Of a stretch of 50,566 nucleotides of DNA, positions 1 through 8,938 are shown in pieces; position 1 is the first letter of the stretch, and the number at the start of each line of letters is the position of its first letter. The stretch is from Paracidovorax cattleyae (GTDB lineage: Bacteria > Pseudomonadota > Gammaproteobacteria > Burkholderiales > Burkholderiaceae_C). The DNA lies in assembly GCF_900104515.1 (NCBI RefSeq), contig NZ_FNJL01000036.1, positions 1-50,566 of the forward strand. The letters run 5' to 3'. The translations under genes and the position numbers were made by a program. The notes under the pieces were generated by a model, which saw only the letters and a list, made by a program, of their open reading frames with translations, made no database searches and had not been told where the DNA came from.

Positions 1-333
1 GAAGTGACGGACCGCAAAGGAGCCTTGCAGGCGCTGCAGCGCTGCCAACCTGCGCTGGGCAGGGTGCGAAGCCTGCTGTGCGACAGCGGCTACGTGGGCA
101 AGCCGTTCGCCCTGGGCGTGCAAGAGATCCTGGGCGAGCACGTCACCGTTCAGATCGCCAAGCGAAGCGAGTTGCACGCGTTCAAGGTGATGCCTCAGCG
201 CTGGGTGGTGGAGCGCAGCTTTGCCTGGTTGGACAAGAACAGGCGTTTATGGAAGAACTGCGAGAGGTTGCTCAACACCAGCTTGCAGTTCGTCCACTTG
301 GCATTCTTGGCTTTGCTGTGTCGAAGATCGTAA
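1..333 (+). CDS. IS5-family transposase, C-terminal part (cut by window start)
   Basis: This is the C-terminal part of a DDE transposase that would cut and rejoin the ends of an IS5-family element. The frame is open to base 1, so the N-terminus lies outside the window. A second-Asp block (CDSGYVGKPF, about residue 29) and the C-terminal block carrying the catalytic Glu (ERSFAWLDKNRRLWKNCE, about residues 70-87) are visible; this spacing and wording fit the IS427/IS1031 subgroup. The stop codon TAA is itself part of the terminal inverted repeat. Whether the whole element is intact cannot be seen. Confidence 0.85.
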   Translation, partial: EVTDRKGALQALQRCQPALGRVRSLLCDSGYVGKPFALGVQEILGEHVTVQIAKRSELHAFKVMPQRWVVERSFAWLDKNRRLWKNCERLLNTSLQFVHLAFLALLCRRS

Positions 334-341
334 ACAGGCTC
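1..341 (+). mobile_element. Right end of an IS5-family (IS427-like) insertion sequence
   Basis: The transposase reading frame ends in taaacaggctc (331-341), the reverse complement of gagcctgttta, which is typical of IS427/IS1031-type termini. The next two bases, TA (342-343), would be the expected TA target duplication of this subgroup. The left end lies outside the window, so neither the left inverted repeat nor the matching TA can be checked here. Confidence 0.7.
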
Positions 342-380
342 TAAGGTCGGTGGCATCTATTGCACACCAGGAGCCTTCCC

Positions 381-674
381 GTGATCACCACCGAACCGAC
401 GATGACCAACCTGTTCCTGCAACTGGGCCTGGATGAGAGCCCGGATGCCATCACCCGCTTCATCCACACCCACCAGCTCGGCGCCGGGGTGCAGGTGGCC
501 GATGCCCCGTTCTGGAACGATGCGCAGCGCCAGTTCCTGGCAGAGCAGCTCAAGGCGGATGCACATTGGGCGCTGGTGGTGGACCAGTTCAACGAAGCGC
601 TGCACGCCGATGCGGTCGAGCGGCGCACCGAAGCGGAAGTGCCCACGAAGGCCGAGGCCGTTCCGGCGCGCTGA
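381..674 (+). CDS. DUF2789 family protein
   Basis: A 97-residue protein of unknown function matching the DUF2789 pattern: a short N-terminal helix (TNLFLQLGL), the block ADAPFWNDAQRQFLAEQL in the middle, and DAHWALVVDQFNEALHAD near the end. The family is small, soluble and common in Beta- and Gammaproteobacteria; no activity is known to me. I chose the GTG at 381 because AGGAG at 369-373 is well spaced before it; ATG 399 (MTNLF) is the alternative. The C-terminal tail is longer than the core domain and of low complexity. It stands alone just downstream of the insertion sequence. Confidence 0.75.
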   Translation: MITTEPTMTNLFLQLGLDESPDAITRFIHTHQLGAGVQVADAPFWNDAQRQFLAEQLKADAHWALVVDQFNEALHADAVERRTEAEVPTKAEAVPAR

Positions 675-763
675 CCGCCAAGCGGGGCGCCACCCCTTCC
701 GCACTCTCCGCATCCGGAGAGAATGTGCAGGCAATTTTGCGGGCGCACGCGCGAAGGAAAACG

Positions 764-1774
764 ATGAGTGCAGCGGATTGGGCAGGTATCGCCGTGCTGA
801 AGGGCGCGTGGAACCGCATGGCGCTGGCACGGCAGGGGCGCGCTGCCGGGGTGCCCATGCCGCAGTGGCGCGAAGACCACTGGGTGCTGCATGCCCTGGG
901 CATCGGCATCGAGCCCTTCCATGCCTGGTTTGGCCGCAATCCGGGAGCCGACTTCCAGGACTTCGCGCGGTGGCTGCAGGAAACGGCGGGGCCGCCGCCC
1001 ACGGACCGCGTGGTCCGGATCGACGCCGCGCTGTCGGGATTGCCGCCGCCCCCCGGCGCGCAGCGGTTGATCGCCGAGGTGGACCGCATAGCGCCGGTGC
1101 TGTCCGCCGAGGACCTGGCCTTCTGGGACGCCCAGGGCTACGTGGTGCTGCACGACGCCGTGCTCCCGGCCGATGCCGAGGCCACGGCGGGCGCGATCTG
1201 GGAATTCCTCCACGCCCGGCCGGAGGATCCTTCCACCTGGTATCCCCCGAATGACCACGGCATCATGGTGCAGCTCTTCCAGCACGCGGCCCTGGAGCGC
1301 AACCGGCGCAACCTGCGCATCCACAAGGCATTCGCCCAGCTCTGGGGGACGGCGGACCTGTGGTGCACCACCGACCGCGTGGGTTTCAATGCGCCGGAAA
1401 CCCCGTCCCACAGGTTTCCCGGCCCGCACCTCCACTGGGACGTCAGCCTGCGCATCCCCGTACCCTTCGGTACCCAGGGCATCCTGTACCTGACCGACAC
1501 CCGGTCGGAGCAGGGGGCGCTCACCCTGGTGCCCGGCTTCCACCACCGGCTCGGCGTATGGCTGGAGGGCCTCCCGGGGGGACCGGCATCGGCCCGTACG
1601 CAGGACCTGCAGGCGCTGGGCGCGGTGCCCATCGCCGGGCGCGCGGGCGATCTCATCATCTGGCACCACGCCCTCCCGCATGGCAGCCGTCCCAACAGTA
1701 CCGACCGGCCCCGCCTGGTCCACTACCTCAACTTCTTTCCCGCGGACGCCCCGGCACAGGACGAGTGGGTCTGA
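764..1774 (+). CDS. Phytanoyl-CoA dioxygenase (PhyH) family protein
   Basis: A 336-residue Fe(II)/2-oxoglutarate-dependent oxygenase of the PhyH family, expected to hydroxylate an unknown small substrate in the cytoplasm. The iron-binding HxD is seen as H224-W-D226, the distal His as H306 (PHGSRPN), and R309 two residues later is the expected 2-oxoglutarate-binding Arg. The N-terminal 100 residues form an extra helical domain not needed for catalysis. ATG 764 is preceded by GAAGGA (753-758). It is monocistronic, and the substrate cannot be inferred from its neighbours. Confidence 0.8.
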   Translation: MSAADWAGIAVLKGAWNRMALARQGRAAGVPMPQWREDHWVLHALGIGIEPFHAWFGRNPGADFQDFARWLQETAGPPPTDRVVRIDAALSGLPPPPGAQRLIAEVDRIAPVLSAEDLAFWDAQGYVVLHDAVLPADAEATAGAIWEFLHARPEDPSTWYPPNDHGIMVQLFQHAALERNRRNLRIHKAFAQLWGTADLWCTTDRVGFNAPETPSHRFPGPHLHWDVSLRIPVPFGTQGILYLTDTRSEQGALTLVPGFHHRLGVWLEGLPGGPASARTQDLQALGAVPIAGRAGDLIIWHHALPHGSRPNSTDRPRLVHYLNFFPADAPAQDEWV

Positions 1775-1905
1775 GACCTGTTACCCCTGCCACTTCCGCC
1801 GGGCCTCGGGGCATTGCGCGACCCGCTGGCATGGCCTTGTCCGACGCGGTGCAGGGGCGCCGGGGGTTACCGTCGGGCTTTCAACCTGTCGATGGAGAAG
1901 ACCCC

Positions 1906-2040
1906 ATGAACGCACCACGCAACTCGGCTGGCGCCGTACCCACATCCTCGAGCCGCAACCGGTTCGCCAGTGCCCGCACCCTCTGGGTGGCCGGCATCGC
2001 TTTGGCAGTGATTCTCTTCGTGTTCATGATTCCCTGGTGA
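1906..2040 (+). CDS. Small single-pass membrane protein
   Basis: A 44-residue ORF with a good ribosome binding site (GGAGAAG, 1893-1899). After a polar N-terminus of about 26 residues rich in Ser, Arg and Asn, the last 18 residues form one hydrophobic segment (TLWVAGIALAVILFVFMIPW), so it is probably tail-anchored with an N-in orientation. I do not recognise a family. It lies 127 bp before the expansin gene on the same strand and could be co-transcribed with it. Confidence 0.5.
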   Translation: MNAPRNSAGAVPTSSSRNRFASARTLWVAGIALAVILFVFMIPW

Positions 2041-2167
2041 GCACCGGCTGGGTACAACCGGTGTGGGAGGCCCGGGCAGGGCTGAGCGCGATGGCCGTTC
2101 CGTCCTCCGGGCCGAAGGTGGACGCTGGCGATGGTCGCCAGGCGCCGCACCATGTCGGGAGGAACCC

Positions 2168-3181
2168 ATGTCGAAATTTCTGTCTTCCATATTCGGTCGG
2201 CGCTGTGCGCGGGCCTTGGGCTGGCTGGCGCTGGCAGTCGTGCTGCCGGTGGCTGCGCAAGTCACCCCGGGTGACACCTATACCGGGCGCGGCACGAACT
2301 ATGGCTACGACGGCGGCGGCAATTGCAGCCTGCCGTTTCCGGAGCACGTCTTGACCGTGGCCATCAACGATTCCGACTACCAGGGCTCGCAGGCATGCGG
2401 GGCCTACCTCGAGGTGCTGAATCCCGCAACGTCGAGCAAAGTGGTGGTTCGTGTGGACAATCGCTGCCCCGAATGCCCGCCGCGCGCGCTGGATCTGGCC
2501 ATGCCGGCCTTCGCGCAGATCGCCCCGCTGGAAGCAGGCATCGTCTCGCTGCGCTGGCGCTACGTGTCGGGCCCCGATGCACAGGCGACCGTCGTTTTCA
2601 AGGAAGGTTCCAGCGCTTCGTGGAGCGCCCTGCAGGTGCGCAACCAGCGCAATGCGGTCGCTTCGCTCGCCTATCGCACGAGCGGTTCGGGCGGTACCTA
2701 TGTGCCACTGGAACGGCAGATGTACAACTACTTCCTCGCACCGGGCGGTATGGGGCCGGGGCCGTTTGACCTGAAAATCACCGATATGTTCGGCCAGGCG
2801 CTGGAAGTGTCGGGCGTGCCGCTGAGCGTGGGGCCCGAGCTTCCGCTGGGCGTGCAGTTCCCCTCGGCGCTCCCCGCACCCGGCTCGGCCTGGTCCGTAC
2901 CGGATTCCACGCCACCGGCGCCCCCCACCGGTCCGGTCACCTACGCCACCAGTGTCAACAGCGACTGGGGCCAGGGCTATTGCCTGAATGTGATGGTGAA
3001 CAACCCCAATGCCGGTCCGGTGGACTGGGCTGTGCGCATCCCGGTGGCGGGGACGGTCTATAACGCCTGGGACTCTCAGGTGACCCAGGCAGGCAATGAG
3101 CTTCTTGCCCAGGGCGCGGCCTGGAACCGCACGCTGCAGGCCGGCGCCAGCGTGCAGTTCGGCTTCTGCGCCAACCGCTGA
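2168..3181 (+). CDS. Secreted bacterial expansin with C-terminal CBM2
   Basis: A 337-residue exported protein that should loosen plant cell walls without hydrolysis. Order: signal peptide (residues 1-31, RRCARALGWLALAVVLPVAAQ), a double-psi beta-barrel like GH45 (about 37-125), an Ig-like second expansin domain (about 130-230), a Pro/Thr linker (about 240-255) and a cellulose-binding CBM2-like domain with conserved Trp and terminal Cys (about 258-337). D109 in RALDLAM matches the Asp that is essential in expansins. Cys pairs in the barrel suggest disulfides. ATG 2168 follows GGAGGAA. Such expansin-CBM fusions occur in plant-associated Acidovorax, Xanthomonas and Ralstonia; a role in xylem or wall colonisation is inference. 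Confidence 0.88.
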   Translation: MSKFLSSIFGRRCARALGWLALAVVLPVAAQVTPGDTYTGRGTNYGYDGGGNCSLPFPEHVLTVAINDSDYQGSQACGAYLEVLNPATSSKVVVRVDNRCPECPPRALDLAMPAFAQIAPLEAGIVSLRWRYVSGPDAQATVVFKEGSSASWSALQVRNQRNAVASLAYRTSGSGGTYVPLERQMYNYFLAPGGMGPGPFDLKITDMFGQALEVSGVPLSVGPELPLGVQFPSALPAPGSAWSVPDSTPPAPPTGPVTYATSVNSDWGQGYCLNVMVNNPNAGPVDWAVRIPVAGTVYNAWDSQVTQAGNELLAQGAAWNRTLQAGASVQFGFCANR

Positions 3182-3314
3182 GCGGTGTCCGGCAGCGGTC
3201 TGTTTCCGGGCCGTTGCCGGATGGCTCCGCGAAAGGTGCTGCACCGCAGAGATCGGATACCCGGCACCGGACGGCCGCAAGGGCATGGGAGCCCCGGCCG
3301 GCCTCCTGCGGGTG

Positions 3315-4892
3315 TCAATGGCCGGCGCCGGATGGGTGGCTGTCCGCCGCCACGATCCGGTCGCGGCCCTGCTGCTTCGCTTCGTAGAGGGCGGTGTCGG
3401 CGCGGCCCAGCAGTTCTTCCGGTGTTTCGGATTCGCGCCCCGGGCAGCAGGCGACGCCTCCACTCACGGTGACGTGGCCGAAAGGGCTGCCGGGGTGCGG
3501 CAGGTGCAGGGCGATGACCGCGGAGCGGGCGGCCCGGGCCACCTGCAGGGCACCCGGCGCGTCGGTTTCCTGCAGGACGATGGCGAATTCCTCGCCGCCG
3601 TAGCGGGCGATGAAGTCCCCGGGCCGGCGGATCGATCCCGCCAGCGCGTGCGCCACACGGCGCAGGCATTCGTCCCCTTCCAGGTGCCCCAGGGCGTCGT
3701 TGTAGAGCTTGAAGAAATCGACGTCGAACATCACCACCGAGACGGGCCGCTGGTAGCGCCGGCATTGCGCCATGACTTCGCGGATGCGCCGGTCGTAGGC
3801 GCGCCGGTTGCGCAATCCGGTAAGCCCGTCGTGCTCTGCCATGTGCTCCATGCGCGCGTGCGCCTCGACCAGCGCCTCGTGGGTCGTGCGCAGCCGGAGG
3901 TCTGCGTCGCGCCGCATCTTCACGGTGCGGATCAGGTACGCCCCCGCAGGACCGATCACGGCGAGCAGCAGCAGGATGCCTGCGATCTGCGCGGCCGTGG
4001 CCTTGCGCCACTCCGCGAGGATATCGTCCTCCGACAGTGCCACGGCCGCCGCGAGCGGGACATTGCGCGCGTATTCGAAGCTGACGAGGCGCACCACGCC
4101 GTCGATGGGTGACGGCACGACGGTGAGGCCCGAGCGGGACTGGAGGAATTGCGGCAGCTGCGAAGCCGGCAGCGTGCGGCCCAGGTCCTCCACGCGGAAA
4201 GGCTTGCGCGTCAGCACCGTGCCGTCCGTGCGCAGCAGCGCGATGGCGCCCTTGTTTCCCACGTCGAAGCCCTGCAGCACCTCCTGCACGTGCCGGACGC
4301 GGAGGGTGGCGAGCACGACGCCCGCAAAGCCGCCCAGGGCGTCGTTGATGCGGCGTGACAGCGGTATGACCCATTCACCCGTCGTTCGGCTCTGCAGGGG
4401 TTTGCTGACGTAGGTCAGCGTGCTGGGATTGTCGCGGTGGTGGATGAAGTATTCGCGGTCCGCGTTGTTGGCGGCCGGAGGCTGTACCGGCAGGCTGTGC
4501 ACGAGCCATTCACCGTTCCTGCCGAATACGAACAGCCCCTGCAGGTGCTCCGCCAGGGACACCTGGTTGACCAGCATGGGCTGCAGTGCGTCCAGCTGCG
4601 CGGGCGACAGCTCGTCGCGCTCCAGTTCGTACTGGATGGAGACCAGCTCGCGGCCCACCTCCGTGGCCAGGCCGTCCATCTGCTGCGCCATGGCACGGGA
4701 CAGGTTCTGGGCGAAGACCCGCGCCTGCTGCCATTCGGCCTGGTGGGCGCGCCACGCCAGCCACACGTTCGAACCGATAAGCAGCAGGGCCACCAGGACG
4801 ACGAAGCCGATGGCAAGGGGCAGGGAACGGTCCTGCCCGGATTCCTGCGGTGCAGCGGGAGGCAATGGCGATTCCGTAGGCTCGGTGGACAT
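3315..4892 (-). CDS. Membrane diguanylate cyclase with periplasmic sensor and GGEEF domain
   Basis: A 525-residue inner-membrane enzyme predicted to make cyclic di-GMP from two GTP. A TM helix (about 23-45) is followed by a periplasmic Cache-like sensor (about 50-285), a second TM helix (about 300-322), a short coiled linker and the catalytic GGDEF domain. The active-site signature is GGEEF at residues 432-436 (RYGGEEFAIV). An RxxD motif (RPGD) lies exactly five residues before it, which is the allosteric inhibitory I-site, so product inhibition is expected. The start at 4892 (MSTEPTES) was chosen because longer frames run into the upstream LysR gene. The ligand is unknown. Confidence 0.9.
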   Translation of the reverse strand: MSTEPTESPLPPAAPQESGQDRSLPLAIGFVVLVALLLIGSNVWLAWRAHQAEWQQARVFAQNLSRAMAQQMDGLATEVGRELVSIQYELERDELSPAQLDALQPMLVNQVSLAEHLQGLFVFGRNGEWLVHSLPVQPPAANNADREYFIHHRDNPSTLTYVSKPLQSRTTGEWVIPLSRRINDALGGFAGVVLATLRVRHVQEVLQGFDVGNKGAIALLRTDGTVLTRKPFRVEDLGRTLPASQLPQFLQSRSGLTVVPSPIDGVVRLVSFEYARNVPLAAAVALSEDDILAEWRKATAAQIAGILLLLAVIGPAGAYLIRTVKMRRDADLRLRTTHEALVEAHARMEHMAEHDGLTGLRNRRAYDRRIREVMAQCRRYQRPVSVVMFDVDFFKLYNDALGHLEGDECLRRVAHALAGSIRRPGDFIARYGGEEFAIVLQETDAPGALQVARAARSAVIALHLPHPGSPFGHVTVSGGVACCPGRESETPEELLGRADTALYEAKQQGRDRIVAADSHPSGAGH

Positions 4893-4936
4893 TGGAGGGG
4901 CGGTGGGCGCGGGTGGGGCTGGGCGGCTGGCTATTC

Positions 4937-5833
4937 TTACACCCGCGGACGACTCGCCATCACCCGGCGGTAGAGCTCCCGGGCGGCGACGGACAGGTCG
5001 CGGCCGCGCCGGCGCACGAGGAAGACCTGGCGCGTGAGCGCAGGCAGCGACAGCGGCCGCGTCACGAGGCCGGGCTGCGAGAAGTGAAAGAGCGTGAGCG
5101 TGGGCACCACGCTGATGCCGATGCCTGCGCGCACCATGCCCATGACCGTGGCCAGCTGCTCGACCTCCATCAGCGTGTTCATGGCGTGGGGATGGATGGC
5201 GGCCTCCAGATATTGCCGCACGCTGCTGGTGCGCGCGAGGTGCACGAATGGCCAGGGTGCGAGGTCCTGCATCTGCAGGCCGCCGCGGGGGCGGCGTTTC
5301 GCCAGCGGATGGTCGGCGCGGCACACGAGATGGAATCCATCGCTGCAGAACGGTTCGGCCTGCAGGGACGGTGTATCGGCGCGGATGGCCGCCAGCGCGA
5401 AGTCCGCGCGGCCCGACGCCACGCGTTCGATGCAGGGCTCGGACAGCACGTCGGCGATGTCGAGTTCGATCCGGGGATGGTCGGCCCGGAAGCCGGCCAG
5501 GATGCCTGGCAGCCAGCCTGCGGCCAGCGAGGGCAGCAGCGCCAGGGACACCCGGCCGCGCCGCAGCTGCGCCGCATCGCGCGCCATGCCGATCGCGCTG
5601 TCGATCTCCGCGCGCAGGCGCCGTGCGGACTCCAGGAACTGCAGGCCTTCCTGCGTCAGCTCCACGTGGCGCGTGCTGCGGTCGAACAGGCGCAGCGCGA
5701 GGCCTTCTTCCAGCGAGCGCACGAGGGCGCTGAACGCCGGCTGCGAGAGGTGGCACAGGCCGGCCGCGCGCGTGAAGCTGCGCTCCTGCGCCAGGGCAAG
5801 GAATGCGTCGATGTGGCGGCTGGAAAGATGCAT
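4937..5833 (-). CDS. LysR-family transcriptional regulator
   Basis: A 298-residue LTTR. The N-terminal winged HTH (about residues 4-62, including AFLALAQERSFTRAAGLCHLSQPAFS) is followed by the linker helix and an effector-binding periplasmic-binding-type domain (about 90-290). The start at 5833 (MHLSSRH) places the HTH at the usual position; an in-frame start at 5899 would add 22 residues of non-family sequence. It is transcribed divergently from the AtuA-like genes across 129 bp, the classical LysR arrangement, so it probably controls 5963-8769; this is inferred from context. Confidence 0.88.
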   Translation of the reverse strand: MHLSSRHIDAFLALAQERSFTRAAGLCHLSQPAFSALVRSLEEGLALRLFDRSTRHVELTQEGLQFLESARRLRAEIDSAIGMARDAAQLRRGRVSLALLPSLAAGWLPGILAGFRADHPRIELDIADVLSEPCIERVASGRADFALAAIRADTPSLQAEPFCSDGFHLVCRADHPLAKRRPRGGLQMQDLAPWPFVHLARTSSVRQYLEAAIHPHAMNTLMEVEQLATVMGMVRAGIGISVVPTLTLFHFSQPGLVTRPLSLPALTRQVFLVRRRGRDLSVAARELYRRVMASRPRV

Positions 5834-5962
5834 GGACCCGGGGCAGAGCGGCGTGGCGGATGGAGTCGGTGGATTGATCGGAAAAACGGATGAATCCATC
5901 TTAACAATCTATTTCACGAAACAAGCCACGGCGCCTACATTGGGCCCAGGAGACCACAACGC

Positions 5963-7315
5963 ATGGCGAATGGAGACATCTTGCGCATCGGCTGCGCAGC
6001 CGGCTTTTCGGGCGACCGCACCGATGCCGCGCTGCCCGTGGTGCGGAAACTGATCGGCAGTGGCGGCCCGGCCGTGCTCATCTTCGAGACGCTCGCTGAG
6101 CGCACCCTGGCCCTCGCGCAACTGGCCCGCCGGTCGGATCCGCAGGCCGGTTTCGAGCCTTTGCTCGACGAACTGCTGCGCCCGGTACTCGCTCTCTGCC
6201 TGGAACACGGCATCCGCATCGTGAGCAATTTCGGCGCCGCGAATCCGGACGGCGCTGCGCGCCACATCCACCAGCTGGCCGCGGAACTCGGCCTGCGGCG
6301 CCCGCGTGTTGCCGTGGTGCATGGCGACGACCTGAGCAGCCCCGGCCACCAGCCGCTGCTGTCCGGCGCCCTGGGTGCCGCGCTGCCTGCCGAGCCGGTG
6401 GTGAGCGCCAATGCCTACATCGGCGCGGAGCCGATCGCCGGGGCGCTGCGCGAGGGGGCCGATATCGTGGTGTGCGGGCGGGTGGCGGATCCTTCGCTCG
6501 TGGTCGGGCCCGCGCTGGCGCATTTCGGCTGGAGCCTGGACGACTGGGACCGCCTGGCCCGCGCCACCATGGCCGGCCATCTGCTGGAGTGCGGCGCGCA
6601 GGTCACCGGCGGGTATTTCGCCGATCCGGGCTACAAGGACGTGCCCGGCATGGCGCAGCTGGGCTATCCCATCGCCGAGATCGATGCCGACGGCCACTGC
6701 ACGCTGTCCAAGCCGGCGGGCACGGGCGGGCGCATCGACGAACGCACGGTGAAGGAGCAACTGCTCTACGAGTTGCACAATCCGGCGGCCTACCTCACCC
6801 CCGACGTGGTCGCGGACATCACCGCCGCCACGGTGCGCGAGATCGCGCCGGGCCGCGTGCGGCTCGAGGGCGTGCGCGGGCATCCGCGGCCCGCGGCCCT
6901 GAAGGTGAATGTGTGCTTCGAGGCTGGCTGGTTTGCCGAGGGCGAGATCTCCTATGCAGGGCCCAGGGCCGAGGCGCGGGCGCGGCTGGCGGGAGAGACG
7001 CTGCGCGAGCGCCTGGCCGGCGTGGCGCCGCTGCGCCTGGACCTGATCGGCGTGACCAGTGTGTTCGGCGACGACGCCAGCCGCTGGCTGGACGAGGCAC
7101 CCCAGGGCGACGCCCGCGACGTGCGCCTGCGCGCAGCGCTGCAGCACCGCGACCATGCGGCGGCCCGGCGGCTGGTGCGGGAGGTTACGGCCCTGTATTG
7201 CTGCGGCCCGGCGGGCGGCGGCGGCGTGCGCACCGCCATGCGGCCGCGCCTGGGCATGGTGTCGTGCCTGGTGCCGCGAGAGTCGGTGCCGACCGGGCAC
7301 CGGTTCCTGGATTGA
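5963..7315 (+). CDS. Acyclic terpene utilization AtuA family protein (DUF1446)
   Basis: A 450-residue protein of the DUF1446/AtuA family. The N-terminal signature ILRIGCAAGFSGDRTDAA and the blocks FETLAERTLALAQ, VSNFGAANPDGAA and VVCGRVADPSLVVGP are characteristic. In Pseudomonas AtuA belongs to the citronellol/geranyl-CoA pathway, but the exact reaction of this family is uncertain and many members lie in unrelated acid-degradation loci. No atuC/atuF-like carboxylase is seen here, so a terpene role is not supported by context. It is followed 13 bp later by a small partner gene and then by a Bug-type binding protein, suggesting uptake and use of a carboxylate. Confidence 0.82.
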   Translation: MANGDILRIGCAAGFSGDRTDAALPVVRKLIGSGGPAVLIFETLAERTLALAQLARRSDPQAGFEPLLDELLRPVLALCLEHGIRIVSNFGAANPDGAARHIHQLAAELGLRRPRVAVVHGDDLSSPGHQPLLSGALGAALPAEPVVSANAYIGAEPIAGALREGADIVVCGRVADPSLVVGPALAHFGWSLDDWDRLARATMAGHLLECGAQVTGGYFADPGYKDVPGMAQLGYPIAEIDADGHCTLSKPAGTGGRIDERTVKEQLLYELHNPAAYLTPDVVADITAATVREIAPGRVRLEGVRGHPRPAALKVNVCFEAGWFAEGEISYAGPRAEARARLAGETLRERLAGVAPLRLDLIGVTSVFGDDASRWLDEAPQGDARDVRLRAALQHRDHAAARRLVREVTALYCCGPAGGGGVRTAMRPRLGMVSCLVPRESVPTGHRFLD

Positions 7316-7328
7316 AAGGACGGACGCG

Positions 7329-7721
7329 ATGGATATTCCGCATTCGGCCGCTGCAGCGGCCTCCGGCGACCCGGTCGCCGTGCCGCTCTACCGGCTGGCG
7401 CACGGGCGCACCGGCGACAAGGGCAACCGCTCGAACATCAGCGTGATCGCCTGGCATCCGGCACTCTGGGACGTGCTGGTGGAGCAGGTGACCGAGGATG
7501 CCGTGGCGCGCCGGTTCGGCCAGCGCCGGCCGAGCCGCGTGCGCCGCTACCTGCTGCCGCAACTGCACGCGATGAATTTCGTGATCGACGACGTGCTCGA
7601 CGGCGGCGTGAACGATTCCCTCAATCTCGACAGCCACGGCAAGGCGCTCGCCTACCTGCTGCTGGACCTGCCCCTGCAGGTGCCCGCCGTGCTCGCGCAG
7701 CACCTGGCCGGCCCGCCCTGA
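7329..7721 (+). CDS. AtuA-associated small protein (C-terminal AtuA-like domain)
   Basis: A 130-residue protein with the motif LAHGRTGDKGNRSNISVIAW (about residues 22-41). This is the domain found as a separate small protein, or fused to the C-terminus, in AtuA/DUF1446 systems. Its position 13 bp after the AtuA-like gene supports a heteromeric complex. The later LPQLHAMNFVIDDVLDGGV and LNLDSHGKALAYLLLDLPL blocks are also typical. Catalytic details are unknown. ATG 7329 follows AAAGGA (7316-7321). Confidence 0.8.
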   Translation: MDIPHSAAAAASGDPVAVPLYRLAHGRTGDKGNRSNISVIAWHPALWDVLVEQVTEDAVARRFGQRRPSRVRRYLLPQLHAMNFVIDDVLDGGVNDSLNLDSHGKALAYLLLDLPLQVPAVLAQHLAGPP

Positions 7722-7773
7722 CGGCGGAGTGCATGCACATTCCTACATAAATCCACAAGGAGACAACGCCACC

Positions 7774-8769
7774 ATGAACCATCCCGCCTTCAGCCTGTCG
7801 CGCCGCCGCATGGCCCTGGCAGCCGCCGCCTTCGCCCTGTTCGGCACGGCCGCATCCGTCACGGCCCAGCCGGCCGCCTATCCGTCCAAACCGCTCACCT
7901 TCGTGGTGCCCTTCGCGGCAGGCAGCGCCACCGACCAGCTCGCACGCGCCCTGGGGCAGGCGATCACCACCGACACGAAGCAGCCCGTGGTCGTGGACAA
8001 CAAGGCCGGCGCGAGCGGCATGATCGCCGCGCAGGCGGTGGCCAAGGCGCCGCCGGACGGCTATACGGTGCTCATCACGACGAACACCACCCACGCCGCC
8101 AACGAGCACCTGTACCGGAAGCTGCCGTACGACCCGGTGAAGGATTTCGTGCCCGTCACGGGCCTGGGCAAGGGCGGGCAGGTGCTGGTGGTGAATGCCG
8201 GCGCGCCCTACCGCAGCGTGGCCGACCTGCTGGCCGCCGCGAAGAAGAACCCCGGCAAGCTGAGCTTCGGCAGCGGCAGCTCCTCCAGCCGCATGGCCGG
8301 TGAAATGCTCAAGCAGCTGGCCGGCGTGGACATCCTGCACGTGCCCTACAAGAGCAACCCGCTCGCCATCACCGACCTGCTCGGCGGGCAGATCGACATG
8401 ATGATCACCGACACCTCCACCGGTGTGCCGCAGATCAAGTCGGGCAAGCTGCGCGCGCTGGGCTATTCCACGCAAAAGCGCAGCGCGCAGCTGCCGGACG
8501 TGCCTACGCTGGAGGAGGCGGGCGTCAAGGGTTACGACATGGGCTACTGGTTCGCCGCCTACGTGCCCAGCGGTACGCCGGCACCCGTGGTGTCGCGGCT
8601 GAACGAGCTGCTGGCCGCGGCCACGCAGAGCGCCGCGGCGAAGTCGTTCTACGACACCGCCGGCTCCGAGCCCTGGACCACCACGTCGGCCGAGCTGGCC
8701 CGCTTCCAGGCGGCCGAGACGCAGAAGTGGGGCAAGGTGATCAAGGCCGCGGGCATCGATCCGGAATAG
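7774..8769 (+). CDS. Bug/TctC-family tripartite tricarboxylate binding protein
   Basis: A 331-residue periplasmic solute-binding protein of the Bug (TctC) family, which is greatly expanded in Burkholderiales. It has a twin-Arg-containing N-region (SRRRMALAAAAFALFG) and a signal peptide ending near ASVTAQ (about residue 31). Family blocks include YPSKPLTFVVPFAAGSATDQ, VVDNKAGASGMIAAQ, PPDGYTVLITTNTTHA and the ligand-loop region LPDVPTLEEAG. ATG 7774 follows AAGGAGA (7757-7763). It is the third gene of the LysR-linked set; no TctA/TctB membrane partner is nearby, so it would work with one encoded elsewhere or as a sensor. Confidence 0.9.
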   Translation: MNHPAFSLSRRRMALAAAAFALFGTAASVTAQPAAYPSKPLTFVVPFAAGSATDQLARALGQAITTDTKQPVVVDNKAGASGMIAAQAVAKAPPDGYTVLITTNTTHAANEHLYRKLPYDPVKDFVPVTGLGKGGQVLVVNAGAPYRSVADLLAAAKKNPGKLSFGSGSSSSRMAGEMLKQLAGVDILHVPYKSNPLAITDLLGGQIDMMITDTSTGVPQIKSGKLRALGYSTQKRSAQLPDVPTLEEAGVKGYDMGYWFAAYVPSGTPAPVVSRLNELLAAATQSAAAKSFYDTAGSEPWTTTSAELARFQAAETQKWGKVIKAAGIDPE

Positions 8770-8938
8770 GCCCCTACCCACACCTTCCGTACCGGGCGTG
8801 CAGCCCGGCAGTCCGCACAGGGCACTTTGCGCCCGGAACGCATGGCATCGCGCATCGCCAGGGGCGGTTGCGCTCCGGATTCCGGCGTTCCTGGCGGCGG
8901 CTTGCGCATTCCACAACGACAACACTGGAGACATTGCC

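Noticed and set aside
341..1723. Long minus-strand ORF (460 codons) opposite the DUF2789 and PhyH genes
   Set aside because: It is antisense to recognised proteins, has a composition of Arg, Gly and His typical of GC-rich shadow frames, and matches no family.
3315..5756. Extended 813-residue reading of the diguanylate cyclase
   Set aside because: The added N-terminal 288 residues overlap the LysR gene out of frame and have no family features; the start at 4892 fits the signal and TM layout.
5963..8769. Complete acyclic terpene (citronellol) degradation cluster
   Set aside because: Only AtuA-type proteins are present; no geranyl-CoA carboxylase or AtuB/AtuD/AtuG-like enzymes are nearby.
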